NCBI RefSeq assembly: GCF_904846055.1
Contig: NZ_CAJGYV010000001.1
Location: 62,001-126,000 of the forward strand
Direction: 5' to 3'
Length of the DNA stretch: 64,000 nucleotides
Source: Psychrobacter ciconiae
GTDB lineage: Bacteria > Pseudomonadota > Gammaproteobacteria > Pseudomonadales > Moraxellaceae
Shown here: one piece after another, positions 25,218 to 34,395 of the stretch
Layout: each line of letters opens with the position of its first letter
How positions within the stretch are numbered: position 1 is the first letter of the stretch
Position numbers and translations under genes: made by a program
Notes under the pieces: generated by a model
The model's input: only the letters and a program-made list of their open reading frames with translations
Told to the model about the DNA's origin: nothing
The model's database searches: none

Positions 25218-25790
25218 CTAAATCATCAGATAGATTAATCCCACAATAAAGGCAATGGCAAGCGCCAACAGTAAAAACACCAGCAACTGCATCCCAAGCC
25301 CTTGCGATTTTTTGACCTTTTTGACCGGCATCAACACCATGGTGATGTGCTCAAGACCATCTTCAAAATAGCGCTCACCTTGAGCTATAAACCCAAGTGA
25401 GCTATAAAAATCAATCAGATAAGTTTGCGCTGAAATTTCAATGGGCTTTTTGCCAAAATTTTTATGGCAATAACTGATAGCCTCAATCATGACCTCCCGC
25501 GCCAGACCGCGACCGCGATGCTCTGGCAATACCAAAACGCGACCAATCCTAGGTAGTAAACCAAGCTCAGGCAGCCGCGAACTTTGGGCAGGCGGCAGGA
25601 TTCGGCAGTAGCCCATTAAGGCTTCATCGCGGTGCGCCACCAAGTGCCAGCAGTCAAAATCATTATCATCCAAATCTTGATAAGGGCATTGCTGCTCAAC
25701 GACAAACACCTGCAAGCGCGCTTTTAGGATGTGATAAACGTCCACGGCGGTCAAATCATCAAAGGACTTAATCGAAAACTGTTGGGTCAT
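25218..25790 (-). CDS. GNAT acetyltransferase, ElaA-like, with C-terminal membrane anchor
   Basis: The protein has 190 residues. Residues 1-150 match ElaA: LKARLQVFVVEQQCPYQDLD, then WHLVAHRD, YCRILPP and the acetyl-CoA loop VLPEHRGRGLAREVM. The end of the domain is FYSSLGFIAQGERYFEDG. ElaA proteins normally stop near here. This one adds a basic stretch, VKKVKKSQ, and a hydrophobic helix at about 167-190, suggesting tail anchoring to the inner membrane. It is 40 bp downstream of the ABC exporter on the same strand. Confidence 0.85.
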   Translation of the reverse strand: MTQQFSIKSFDDLTAVDVYHILKARLQVFVVEQQCPYQDLDDNDFDCWHLVAHRDEALMGYCRILPPAQSSRLPELGLLPRIGRVLVLPEHRGRGLAREVMIEAISYCHKNFGKKPIEISAQTYLIDFYSSLGFIAQGERYFEDGLEHITMVLMPVKKVKKSQGLGMQLLVFLLLALAIAFIVGLIYLMI

Positions 25791-25830
25791 AAGCGAGTCA
25801 TTTTTTCGGTTTGTGATATTAAAAAAGCAG

Positions 25831-27690
25831 TCAAGAGGGCATATTTAGCGTATGGTTGATTTTATCTAAATTTAAACTGTCCGACATGGCGCTGAAAATC
25901 TCAAAATATTTACCGCGCTTGGCATATAAATCTTCATGCGTTCCAGTTTCAACCACACGACCATTTTCAATCACCACCAAATCATCGGCATCGATAATTT
26001 GTGCGATATTGTGCGAAACAATAATCACAGTGCGGTCTTGTTTGATTAAATCAAGGCTTTTTTTGATTTGCTGACTGGCAATGGCATCAAGGCTTGCGGT
26101 TGGTTCATCCAAAAACACAATCGGCGGGTTTTTTAAAAACATTCGCGCCAGCGCAATCCGCTGCTGCTGACCGCCGGACAAGTGAACCGCCGCGCTGTCG
26201 TAACCCTCGGTCAGCTTGATAATCTGCTCATGGATCGAGGCTTTTTTGGCAGCCGCCATGACGTCATCCATCGTCGCCGCCAAATTGCCATAGCGGATGT
26301 TATCGACAATCGACCCTGAAAAAATATGGTTTTGCTGCAACACCAGCCCAATTTGACCCCGAAGCGCTTGGGTATCATAATCTTCCAAATCATGACCATC
26401 AAGTAAAATTTGCCCCGAATCCGGCGCGTAAAACTTGACCAGCAAATTAATGAGCGTGCTTTTGCCCGCCCCACTTAAGCCAACCAGCGCGGTGATTTTG
26501 TTAGGGCGAATGGTAAAGCTGACATCACTGAGGGCTTTGGTGCCGTTAGGATAGGTGAAATCAACGTGATTTACCTCAATTTTACCTTTAATATTTAGGC
26601 AATCCATCCCGCCTTTGGCTTCAATTTGTTTGTCGTCTTCTAAAATCTCAAAAAAGCCTTCGGCATAGGTTAAGGCAATGTTGACTTGGTCGTAAATTCG
26701 GTGCAATTGGCGGATGGGGGCGGCGACGTTTTGAAATAACAGCACATGAAACATCACCATGCCGATGGTCATTTTACCTTGAATGACAAAATAGGCGGTG
26801 AGAACGATGATCAGAACAACGCCAATTTGCTCCATAAAGGTTTTTACAGCGTCATAAATAAAACCAATACTTCGTGAAATGAGCTGGTTATCGGTCATCT
26901 CGTTTTGAATTTTTAGATGCTTGTCCGCCTCAATCGGCTCGCGAACAAAGGATTTAACCACGCTGATGGCGCTGATTAAGGAGACCACCTGACCGCTTTT
27001 TGCTTCGCGAAACTTGCGCATTTGACGGCGAAACCCACGCAGCCGAACCGCTTGTTTTTGGCTGATGATAAAATAAACGGGAAGCAAAATTAGCCCAATC
27101 AGCCCAATCCAAACATCGGTCAAAAACATAATGACCAGCGCCACAATGGCGTTGGCAAACAAGGGCAACATTTCAATAAAAAAGTTTTGTACAAGGCTTG
27201 TCAGGCTACTGACGCCCAAATCAATTCGCGTTTGCAGTTTGCCACTGGCGTTGTCATCGCTGGTATAAAACGCCATTTTATAGGTTAAAATACGCTCAAT
27301 GACGGTTTGTGATAAGTCGCGTGAGAGGTTGATTCGCAGCTTTTCTCCAAAAAAGCGCTGACCAAAGGAGAGGGCAACGGAGAGAATCTCTTTGGCAAAC
27401 AGCACAGCGCTGATGACGACCAAAAGCTTGATTCCGGCGTCCCAAGGATCGGCAAGCGCCACAATTTCGGTCAGCCCATCAACGGCGTAGCGCAGCACAA
27501 AGGCGTTGACCTGAGCGGTAAAAGAGCCAAGAATGGTGAGGGCAAGGGTAAAAACAATCAGCAGCCGATACGACTTGGCAAATCCGGCAAGCTTTTTTAG
27601 GATGTCCCAAAGCAGCGCTCGGCGCGCACTTTTTTGTTGGGGCGGCTCGATGTTTAACGCCACCCAGCGCGATTTTGGAGGTTGGGACAT
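25831..27690 (-). CDS. ABC exporter, fused permease and ATPase
   Basis: This 619-residue protein is a half-transporter that should act as a homodimer in the inner membrane. Six membrane segments span about 30-330, followed by the nucleotide-binding domain. Walker A is GLSGAGKST, the Q-loop VLQQNHIFSG, the signature LSGGQQQRIALAR, Walker B IVFLDEPTAS and the switch His VSHNIAQ. It belongs to the MsbA/MDR-like group of type IV exporters. Nothing in the neighbourhood names the substrate. It is possibly co-transcribed with the ElaA-like gene. Confidence 0.9.
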   Translation of the reverse strand: MSQPPKSRWVALNIEPPQQKSARRALLWDILKKLAGFAKSYRLLIVFTLALTILGSFTAQVNAFVLRYAVDGLTEIVALADPWDAGIKLLVVISAVLFAKEILSVALSFGQRFFGEKLRINLSRDLSQTVIERILTYKMAFYTSDDNASGKLQTRIDLGVSSLTSLVQNFFIEMLPLFANAIVALVIMFLTDVWIGLIGLILLPVYFIISQKQAVRLRGFRRQMRKFREAKSGQVVSLISAISVVKSFVREPIEADKHLKIQNEMTDNQLISRSIGFIYDAVKTFMEQIGVVLIIVLTAYFVIQGKMTIGMVMFHVLLFQNVAAPIRQLHRIYDQVNIALTYAEGFFEILEDDKQIEAKGGMDCLNIKGKIEVNHVDFTYPNGTKALSDVSFTIRPNKITALVGLSGAGKSTLINLLVKFYAPDSGQILLDGHDLEDYDTQALRGQIGLVLQQNHIFSGSIVDNIRYGNLAATMDDVMAAAKKASIHEQIIKLTEGYDSAAVHLSGGQQQRIALARMFLKNPPIVFLDEPTASLDAIASQQIKKSLDLIKQDRTVIIVSHNIAQIIDADDLVVIENGRVVETGTHEDLYAKRGKYFEIFSAMSDSLNLDKINHTLNMPS

Positions 27691-27778
27691 AATGACAGCC
27701 TAAAGATCAAAGCTGCTATTTTACGCGCCCAACGCTTAAAAGCCAAATGATCAGCGTTTGCGAAAGCCTTTGGGCAAA

Positions 27779-28948
27779 CTAAGGCACAAACACGTGACCT
27801 GCCATGATTCGCCGAGCTGACCTACTCATGGTCACGTGCTGGACCTGCCAGCGCTCCTCGTTACAAGTTACCGCGGCGCCAACAAGCAGCGCCCCTGACG
27901 GATGACCAAAGCGCACTTCAGATAACGGTTGACCACCTGCAGCAATGTTCACAAGCGTGCCTTTAACCGCCGCTGCTGCTGCAATCGCCACCGCCGCTGT
28001 TCCCATCATCGCATGGTGCAATTGCCCCATACTCATGGCACGAACGAGCAGGTCAATGTCGGCGGCCAACACGGCAGCGCCACTTGAGGCGGTATGATCG
28101 GCAGGCGGCGCCACCCAAGCCAGCTTTGGGGTATGCAGGCGAGCTTTGGCGTCATCACTGCTTGAAAACAACCCCATGGCAACCCCGCCATGGGCGCGAA
28201 TGGCTTCAAGTTTATCAAGAAGTTCCGGATTGCTGTTAATATCGCCTTGTAATTCAGTCCCCATGAGTCCCAAATCTTTGGCATTTAAAAAAATGGTTGG
28301 GATACCAGCATTAATAAAGGTCGCTTGAAATGTTCCAATATGTGGGACAAAAAACTCATCAATGACATTTCTCGTTGGGAACATCGCGCCATCAACCGGA
28401 TCGATAAAGTCCACTTTGATTTCAGCAGCAGGGAACGCCACGCCATCAAGGTAAAAATCGCCCAATTCTTGAACGCGACCATTTTCAATTGGCACATGAG
28501 CAATGATGGTTTTGCCGATGTTTTCTTGCCAAATTCGAACGGCGCAAATCCCGTTTTTAGGAACATTAGCAACTAAGCCCAAATGAATCGCCGCTGCGCC
28601 CACCGCTGCGCTGAGATTGCCGCAATTGCCGCTCCAATCAATCACGGGCTTATCAATACTGACCTGAGCAAATAGGTAATTAACATCGTGGTCGGGCATT
28701 CTTGATTGCGACAAAATCACCGCTTTAGAAGTGCTTGAGCTGCCATTTCCCAAACCATCGATTTGTTTGCCGTAAGGGTCGGGGCTGCCAATCACCCGAA
28801 GTAGCAAATTATCGCGGTCGCGACCGGCAACTTGGCAAGATGTTGGCAAATCGGTCAGCTTAAAAAAAACGCCTTTTGAGGTGCCGCCGCGCAGGTAAAG
28901 GGCAGGGATGGCGATTTGCTCTTGGCTTTTGTTGTGATTTAACGTCAT
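27779..28948 (-). CDS. prpF: 2-methylaconitate cis-trans isomerase PrpF
   Basis: This 389-residue protein converts the trans isomer of 2-methylaconitate made by AcnD to the cis form, letting the methylcitrate cycle run without PrpD. The N-terminus ALYLRGGTSKGVFF and the segments IDGLGNGSSSTSKAVIL and IDWSGNCGNLSAAVGAAA, with the conserved Cys, are typical of the diaminopimelate-epimerase-like PrpF fold. It is the last gene of the operon prpB-prpC-small gene-acnD-prpF, 86 bp after acnD. Length and motifs are complete. Confidence 0.95.
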   Translation of the reverse strand: MTLNHNKSQEQIAIPALYLRGGTSKGVFFKLTDLPTSCQVAGRDRDNLLLRVIGSPDPYGKQIDGLGNGSSSTSKAVILSQSRMPDHDVNYLFAQVSIDKPVIDWSGNCGNLSAAVGAAAIHLGLVANVPKNGICAVRIWQENIGKTIIAHVPIENGRVQELGDFYLDGVAFPAAEIKVDFIDPVDGAMFPTRNVIDEFFVPHIGTFQATFINAGIPTIFLNAKDLGLMGTELQGDINSNPELLDKLEAIRAHGGVAMGLFSSSDDAKARLHTPKLAWVAPPADHTASSGAAVLAADIDLLVRAMSMGQLHHAMMGTAAVAIAAAAAVKGTLVNIAAGGQPLSEVRFGHPSGALLVGAAVTCNEERWQVQHVTMSRSARRIMAGHVFVP

Positions 28949-29034
28949 AAGATGACCTTATTATGCAAATTATTTGATTTTAAAAAGCAGCTCAAATCCG
29001 CCGCCTTCTTAAAAGCTAAAGCTAAATTTAGAGT

Positions 29035-31680
29035 TTAAGCTTCTTGATGATGCCCCATAAATTCTTTAGCAAAGCGCTGAAGCATGCCGCCGGCGTGATA
29101 CATATCGACCTCATCGGCGGTATCAAGCCGGCAAATAAGCGGCGCTTCCATCGTACTGCCATCGGTTTTATGGATAACCAGCGTCATATCAGCTTTAGGG
29201 CTGATCTCACCTTTAACATCAAATACTTCGCTGCCATCAATGCCAAGCGTTTTTCGGTTAACGCCATCGGCAAATTGTAGCGGCAGCGCGCCCATGCCGA
29301 CCAGATTTTGGCGGTGAATGCGCTCAAAGTCTTCAGCAACGACCGCTTCAACGCCTGCAAGCCGGACGCCTTTGGCTGCCCAATCGCGGCTTGAGCCTTG
29401 ACCATAGCCGTCGCCTGCAATGATGATGAGCGGTTGGCGGCGGTTCATGTAGGTTTCAATCGCCTCCCACATTCGCATCACTTTGCCGTCCGGCTCAACG
29501 CGGGCAAGCGAGCCTTGAATGATATTGCCGTTATCATCGCAAGCCATTTCATTAAGCAATTTTGGGTTGGCAAAGGTGGCGCGCTGAGCGGTCAAGTGGT
29601 CGCCGCGGTGGGTCGCGTACGAGTTGTAATCCTCGGCAGGCAGTCCCATGGTGTTTAAATACTCGCCTGCCGCCGACTCCGGCAAAATCGCATTTGATGG
29701 TGATAAATGGTCAGTGGTGATATTGTCGCCCAAAACAGCAAGCGGTCGCAATCCGGTCAGCTGATTTTGACGTGCCATGTAGCCTTCCCAATACGGCGGG
29801 CGGCGAATATAGGTGCTTAAGTCTCGCCAGTTGTATAATGGCGATAACGCCGTTCCAGTGTCTTTTTTCGCCTCATCAAACATCGGGATATAAACGGCTT
29901 GAAACTGCTCAGGCGTCACCGCGCGGGCAACAATGGCATCGACCTCATCATCATCAAACCAAATGTCTTTTAAATAAACGGGATTGCCATCAAAATCAAC
30001 GCCAAGTGCTTCTTTTTCAATGTCAAAGCGGATGCTGCCTGCAATGGCGTAAGCGATGACCAAAGGCGGCGATGCCAAAAATGCTTGCTTGGCAAACGGG
30101 TGGATGCGACCATCAAAATTTCGGTTGCCGGACAAAACGGCGATGGTAAATAAGTCGCGGTCGATGATTTCTTGCTGGATGTCAGGGTCAAGCGCGCCGC
30201 TCATGCCATTACACGTGGTGCAAGCAAAGCCGACGACATCAAAGCCAAGCGCCTTTAAATGCGGCATGAGACCGGCATCTTCTAAATACATTTTGACGGT
30301 TTTTGAGCCGGGGGCAAGGGAGGACTTCACCCAAGGCTTTCTAGTCAAGCCTTTTTCGTGGGCATTTCTTGCCACAAGTCCAGCCGCAATCATGTTGCGC
30401 GGGTTTGAGGTGTTGGTACAACTGGTGATGGCAGCAATAATTACTGCGCCATCTGGCATAAGATCGTCGTTTTCTTTAAACGCTTCTTGAGCAATGCCTT
30501 TTGCTACCAAATCAGTGGTCGAGACCCGCGCATGTGGCTTTGAAGGTCCTGCGATATTGCGACCCACTTTGGATAAATCAAAATGTAGCTTGCGTGAATA
30601 TTCAGCATTTGCCATGCCATCCGCCCAAAGCCCGGTTTGCTTGGCATACGTTTCAACCAACTTGACTTGCGCCTCGCTGCGACCGGTTAGGCGCAAATAG
30701 GCAAGCGTTTGCTCATCGATATAAAACATCGCGGCGGTCGCGCCATATTCTGGCGTCATGTTGGCGATGGACGCGCGGTCACCAACCGATAAGTTGCGAG
30801 CGCCCTCCCCAAAAAATTCTAAATAGCTGGATACCACGCCAGCCTCTCGCAAAAACTCGGTCATTGCCAATACCAAATCGGTACCAGTGACGCCTTTTTG
30901 CAGCGCTCCGGTCAGCTCTACCCCAACAAATTCCGGCAAGCGCATAAATGACGGATTTCCTAGCATCACGCTTTCAGCTTCAAGCCCGCCAACGCCGATG
31001 GAGATGACCCCAAGCGCATCGACCATGGGCGTGTGGCTGTCCGTTCCCACAAGCGTGTCAGCAAAGGCAACTTTTTCGCCTTGATCATTTGCCACCACTT
31101 GCACCACCGGTGACATTTTTTCTAAATTGATTTGGTGCATGATGCCGTTGCCCGGCGGTACGACGTTAACGTTGTCAAAGGCGTATTGGCACCAGTTGAT
31201 AAAATGAAAGCGGTCATCGTTACGCCGCTCCTCAATGGCGCGATTTTTTGCAAAGGCGTCATCCTCAAAGCCGGCGTGCTCAACAGCTAGCGAGTGATCA
31301 ACAATCAATTGCGTCGGCACGATAGGATTGACCTTGGCAGGGTCGCCACCCTGAGCGGCAATAGCATCTCGAAGCCCCGCCAAATCCACAAACGCCGTTT
31401 GCCCTAAAATATCATGACAAACCACGCGCGCCGGATACCACGGAAAATCCAAATCTTGCCGGCGCTCGATATGTTGGCGCAGCGCAGCAGTTAAGTCCTC
31501 AGGCGGACAACGGCGAACCAAGTTTTCACAAAACACTTTTGAGCAAAACGACAGCTTGTCATAAGCGCCCGCCTCAATGCGATCAACCGCTGCGCGGGCA
31601 TCAAAATAATAAAGCTCGGTGTCCGGCAAAGGCGTTTTAAATTGCTCATTCATCGGTTGAATCAAGATTTGGTCACTCAT
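29035..31680 (-). CDS. acnD: Fe/S-dependent 2-methylcitrate dehydratase AcnD
   Basis: This 881-residue aconitase-like enzyme dehydrates 2-methylcitrate in propionate degradation. The [4Fe-4S] ligands are the Cys in ITSCTNTSNP and the two in FACTTCNG. Substrate-site blocks GTDSHTPMVDALG, TDHLSPSN and GDGYGQGSSRDWAAKG (the mobile domain Ser) are present. AcnD rather than general aconitase is indicated by its place between prpC and prpF. It depends on PrpF, which follows, and prpD is absent here. Confidence 0.95.
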   Translation of the reverse strand: MSDQILIQPMNEQFKTPLPDTELYYFDARAAVDRIEAGAYDKLSFCSKVFCENLVRRCPPEDLTAALRQHIERRQDLDFPWYPARVVCHDILGQTAFVDLAGLRDAIAAQGGDPAKVNPIVPTQLIVDHSLAVEHAGFEDDAFAKNRAIEERRNDDRFHFINWCQYAFDNVNVVPPGNGIMHQINLEKMSPVVQVVANDQGEKVAFADTLVGTDSHTPMVDALGVISIGVGGLEAESVMLGNPSFMRLPEFVGVELTGALQKGVTGTDLVLAMTEFLREAGVVSSYLEFFGEGARNLSVGDRASIANMTPEYGATAAMFYIDEQTLAYLRLTGRSEAQVKLVETYAKQTGLWADGMANAEYSRKLHFDLSKVGRNIAGPSKPHARVSTTDLVAKGIAQEAFKENDDLMPDGAVIIAAITSCTNTSNPRNMIAAGLVARNAHEKGLTRKPWVKSSLAPGSKTVKMYLEDAGLMPHLKALGFDVVGFACTTCNGMSGALDPDIQQEIIDRDLFTIAVLSGNRNFDGRIHPFAKQAFLASPPLVIAYAIAGSIRFDIEKEALGVDFDGNPVYLKDIWFDDDEVDAIVARAVTPEQFQAVYIPMFDEAKKDTGTALSPLYNWRDLSTYIRRPPYWEGYMARQNQLTGLRPLAVLGDNITTDHLSPSNAILPESAAGEYLNTMGLPAEDYNSYATHRGDHLTAQRATFANPKLLNEMACDDNGNIIQGSLARVEPDGKVMRMWEAIETYMNRRQPLIIIAGDGYGQGSSRDWAAKGVRLAGVEAVVAEDFERIHRQNLVGMGALPLQFADGVNRKTLGIDGSEVFDVKGEISPKADMTLVIHKTDGSTMEAPLICRLDTADEVDMYHAGGMLQRFAKEFMGHHQEA

Positions 31681-31738
31681 GGCGGGCGTTCCTAGATTTT
31701 AAAGGTACTATTTTTTAAGCATTAATGGCTTTGGCAAG

Positions 31739-31969
31739 TTAATGGTCGCGAAAAAGCCAAATGAATAAGGTGATTAATAATAACAGCGGAAAAATAAGCC
31801 AAAGCACGCCCCAAGTCAAAAAAAGCCAAGCAAGAAGCACCATCGGCAATAAAGTGAGCGGCAAAAACAGCAGTTCATTCACGACACTGCCGCCAAGCTC
31901 GCCAAAAAAGTCGCGCCATTGCCAAGAGTTTTTGGACTTAGTGGGTTTAGGCTTATCAGCTTTGGTCAT
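31739..31969 (-). CDS. Small membrane protein inside the prp operon
   Basis: This 76-residue protein has a basic N-terminus (KADKPKPTKSKN), then GELGGSVVNELLFLPL. Two hydrophobic helices follow at about 32-52 and 53-72, with Trp-rich content. It lies between prpC (17 bp) and acnD (58 bp) on the same strand, so it must be co-transcribed with them. I know of no role for such a protein in the methylcitrate cycle. The short spacing and clean frame support a real gene. Confidence 0.65.
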   Translation of the reverse strand: MTKADKPKPTKSKNSWQWRDFFGELGGSVVNELLFLPLTLLPMVLLAWLFLTWGVLWLIFPLLLLITLFIWLFRDH

Positions 31970-31986
31970 ATTTTCCCTTTATAAGA

Positions 31987-33120
31987 TTAGCGCTCGCTCA
32001 TCGAAGGCACGTCGCGCAAAGCCTCTCCGGTATATTCTGCGCTTGGGCGAATGATTCGGTTGTTTGCGCGCTGCTCAAACACATGCGCCGACCAGCCCGT
32101 TAACCGTGAGCACACAAATATCGGCGTGAACAGCTTGGTTGGGATATTCATAAAATGATACGCTGAGGCATGGAAAAAATCGGCATTACAAAACAGCTTT
32201 TTCTCGCGCCACATGACCTCCTCACAGCGAACCGATACCGGATACAGCACGTCATCGCCGACATCTTCGGCAAGCTTTTGCGCCCACCCTTTAATCACCA
32301 CGTTTCGCGGGTCGGACTCACGGTAAATGGCGTGACCAAAGCCCATGATTTTGTCTTTTCGCGCCAGCATCGCGAGCATCTGAGCTTCGGCATCGTCAGG
32401 GGAGCTAAACTTGGCAATCATGTCCATTGCCGCCTCATTCGCGCCGCCATGCAGGTGACCGCGAAGCGAGCCGATCGCACCTGTGATACACGAGTGAATA
32501 TCAGACAAGGTGGAGGCGCAAACGCGAGCGGTAAAGGTTGAGGCATTAAACTCGTGCTCGGCGTACAAAATCAGCGACACGTTCATCACTTGTTCATGAA
32601 GCGCGTTTGGTTTTTTGCCCGTCAATAAGTGCAAAAAATGACCGCCAATGCTGTCGTCATCGGTTTCCACCTCAATTCGCGTCCCATCGTGGCTAAAGCG
32701 GTACCAGTAGTTAATGATGGACGGAAAAACCGCAAGCATGCGATCGGCTTGGTCTTGCTGCTGGTCAAAATCTGTTTCGGTTTCCAAGTTGCCAAGCATA
32801 GAGCAGCCGGTTCTTAACACATCCATCGGGTGCGCGTCTTTTGGGATGCGCTCAAGCACCTCTTTTAGTGGGGTGGGCAAGCCGCGAAGGCTTTTGAGTT
32901 TGGCTTTATAGTCATCAAGCTGGCGTTGGTTGGGCAAGTTGCCATAAAGCAGCAAATAAGCCACCTCCTCAAACTGGCATTTTTCAGCAAGCTTTGCGAC
33001 ATCATAGCCGCGATAGGTGAGCCCTGACCCTGATTTGCCCACGGTTGATAATGCCGTTTTACCTGCGACTTGACCGCGAAGTCCGGCGCCTGAAAGTTCC
33101 TTATTCGATACTGCTGCCAT
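31987..33120 (-). CDS. prpC: 2-methylcitrate synthase PrpC
   Basis: This 377-residue citrate-synthase-family enzyme joins propionyl-CoA and oxaloacetate to form 2-methylcitrate, the first cycle step. It starts close to AGLRGQVAGKTALSTV and LTYRGYDV, which are typical of PrpC. Catalytic His regions are GHLHGGANEAAM and GFGHAIYRESDPR; the C-terminal Arg is in SAEYTGE. The length is that of the methylcitrate branch, shorter than GltA. It is 59 bp downstream of prpB. Confidence 0.95.
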   Translation of the reverse strand: MAAVSNKELSGAGLRGQVAGKTALSTVGKSGSGLTYRGYDVAKLAEKCQFEEVAYLLLYGNLPNQRQLDDYKAKLKSLRGLPTPLKEVLERIPKDAHPMDVLRTGCSMLGNLETETDFDQQQDQADRMLAVFPSIINYWYRFSHDGTRIEVETDDDSIGGHFLHLLTGKKPNALHEQVMNVSLILYAEHEFNASTFTARVCASTLSDIHSCITGAIGSLRGHLHGGANEAAMDMIAKFSSPDDAEAQMLAMLARKDKIMGFGHAIYRESDPRNVVIKGWAQKLAEDVGDDVLYPVSVRCEEVMWREKKLFCNADFFHASAYHFMNIPTKLFTPIFVCSRLTGWSAHVFEQRANNRIIRPSAEYTGEALRDVPSMSER

Positions 33121-33179
33121 GATAACGTCCTTTTTTATGATACGGGTGGCTAAAACCCTTTTTTAAAATTTTCTAATTG

Positions 33180-34070
33180 CTACTTTTTATTGGCAAATAA
33201 CTGGTCAAGCTTTTGTTCAAACTCGTGGTAATTTAAAAAGTCATAAAGCTGCTGTCTTGATTGCATGGTGTCCACCACGTTCGCTTGCGTGCCGTCACTC
33301 AAAATATGCTGATAAACGTTTAGGGCGGCTTGGTTCATCGCTCGAAATGCCGATAGCGGGTAGAGCACCATATCCACACCAACGGCCGCCAGCTGATCGG
33401 TGCTATAAAGCTCGGTTTGCCCAAATTCGGTCATGTTGGCAAGTACCGGAATGCTTAAAACGTCGGTAAATTTGCGGTACATCTCAATATCGGTCAGCGC
33501 TTCAGCAAAAATCATATCCGCGCCCGCCTCTTCAAAGGCGACGGCACGCTCAACCGCCGCGTCCAAACCTTCAACGGAGAGCGCATCGGTTCGCGCCATC
33601 ACCACAAAATCGTCATCAACTTTGGCATCAAGCGCCGCTTTTAGGCGATCAACCATCTCGTTGATGCTGACGATTTCTTTATTTGGGCGATGACCGCAGC
33701 GTTTTTGTGCCACTTGGTCTTCAATATGCACCGCCGCCACGCCGGCTTTTTGCATTTTTTTAATGGTTTGGGCGATGTTAAACGCGCCGCCAAATCCGGT
33801 ATCAATATCCACTAAAAGTGGCGTATCAACGGCGTCAGTGATTCTTGACGCGTCCTGTAACACATTATCAAGGCTGGTCATGCCAAGATCAGGCAAGCCA
33901 AACGACGCGTTAGCGACCCCGCCGCCGGACAAATAAAGCGCCTGATGACCGACTTGGGTTGCCATCATGGCGGTATAAGCATTGATCGTACCGACGATTT
34001 GCAGCGGTTTATTGTCATTTTTGCTTCGGCTTAAGGCTTGGCGAAATCTTGCTCCGGAACTTGTTGTCAT
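33180..34070 (-). CDS. prpB: 2-methylisocitrate lyase PrpB
   Basis: This 296-residue member of the isocitrate lyase/PEP mutase family splits 2-methylisocitrate into pyruvate and succinate, the last step of the cycle. The catalytic loop is [10 protein letters not shown] with the essential Cys. [10 protein letters not shown] provides the Mg-binding Asp residues, and [16 protein letters not shown] matches the family. It is the first gene of the operon, with a promoter expected in the 325 bp upstream. The start codon follows GGACAGGTC. Confidence 0.95.
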   Translation of the reverse strand: MTTSSGARFRQALSRSKNDNKPLQIVGTINAYTAMMATQVGHQALYLSGGGVANASFGLPDLGMTSLDNVLQDASRITDAVDTPLLVDIDTGFGGAFNIAQTIKKMQKAGVAAVHIEDQVAQKRCGHRPNKEIVSINEMVDRLKAALDAKVDDDFVVMARTDALSVEGLDAAVERAVAFEEAGADMIFAEALTDIEMYRKFTDVLSIPVLANMTEFGQTELYSTDQLAAVGVDMVLYPLSAFRAMNQAALNVYQHILSDGTQANVVDTMQSRQQLYDFLNYHEFEQKLDQLFANKK

Positions 34071-34227
34071 GACCTGTCCTATTGTTATTGGCTTTGGTTT
34101 ACTATACGAAAAATATTTGCCGCGCGCATTAGCTAAAACTCAGCACAAATTTAATTTTTCTAACCTGTTATTAAAATTTATTAAACCTATTTAGAAAATG
34201 AATCAAACGCTCACAATTTGCATAAAA

Positions 34228-34237
34228 TTGCGCGCAA
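34228..34237. promoter_or_regulatory. Palindrome TTGCGCGCAA upstream of prpB
   Basis: A perfect 10-bp palindrome lies within a wider imperfect dyad, TTTGC to GCAAA at 34218-34238, about 160 bp upstream of prpB in a 325-bp intergenic region. A related GCGCGC run lies near 34122. It could be an operator for the methylcitrate genes. No regulator-site match was tested. Confidence 0.3.
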
Positions 34238-34326
34238 AGCATACAAAAGCCAAATATTGAAAATCTGTCAATTTTACAGTGATACAAATTGTTACAAATT
34301 AGCTTGAGGTCATTTTTTAATTCCCA

Positions 34327-34359
34327 TAAAAAAAGCCCTTAATCGATAGATTAAAGGCG
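34327..34359 (-). terminator. Terminator after the Nramp-like gene
   Basis: On the minus strand, GCCTTTAATC, a short loop, then GATTAAGGGC and seven T form a 10-bp stem with one mismatch. It lies 37 bp past the stop at 34396 and isolates the transporter from prpB. Confidence 0.8.
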
Positions 34360-34395
34360 TTTAAACTCGCGGTAAAATAAGTTTTTAAGAAAAAG

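Noticed and set aside
29398..30490. Plus-strand frames opposite acnD
   Set aside because: acnD is certain from its motifs; the opposite frames have biased, non-protein-like composition.
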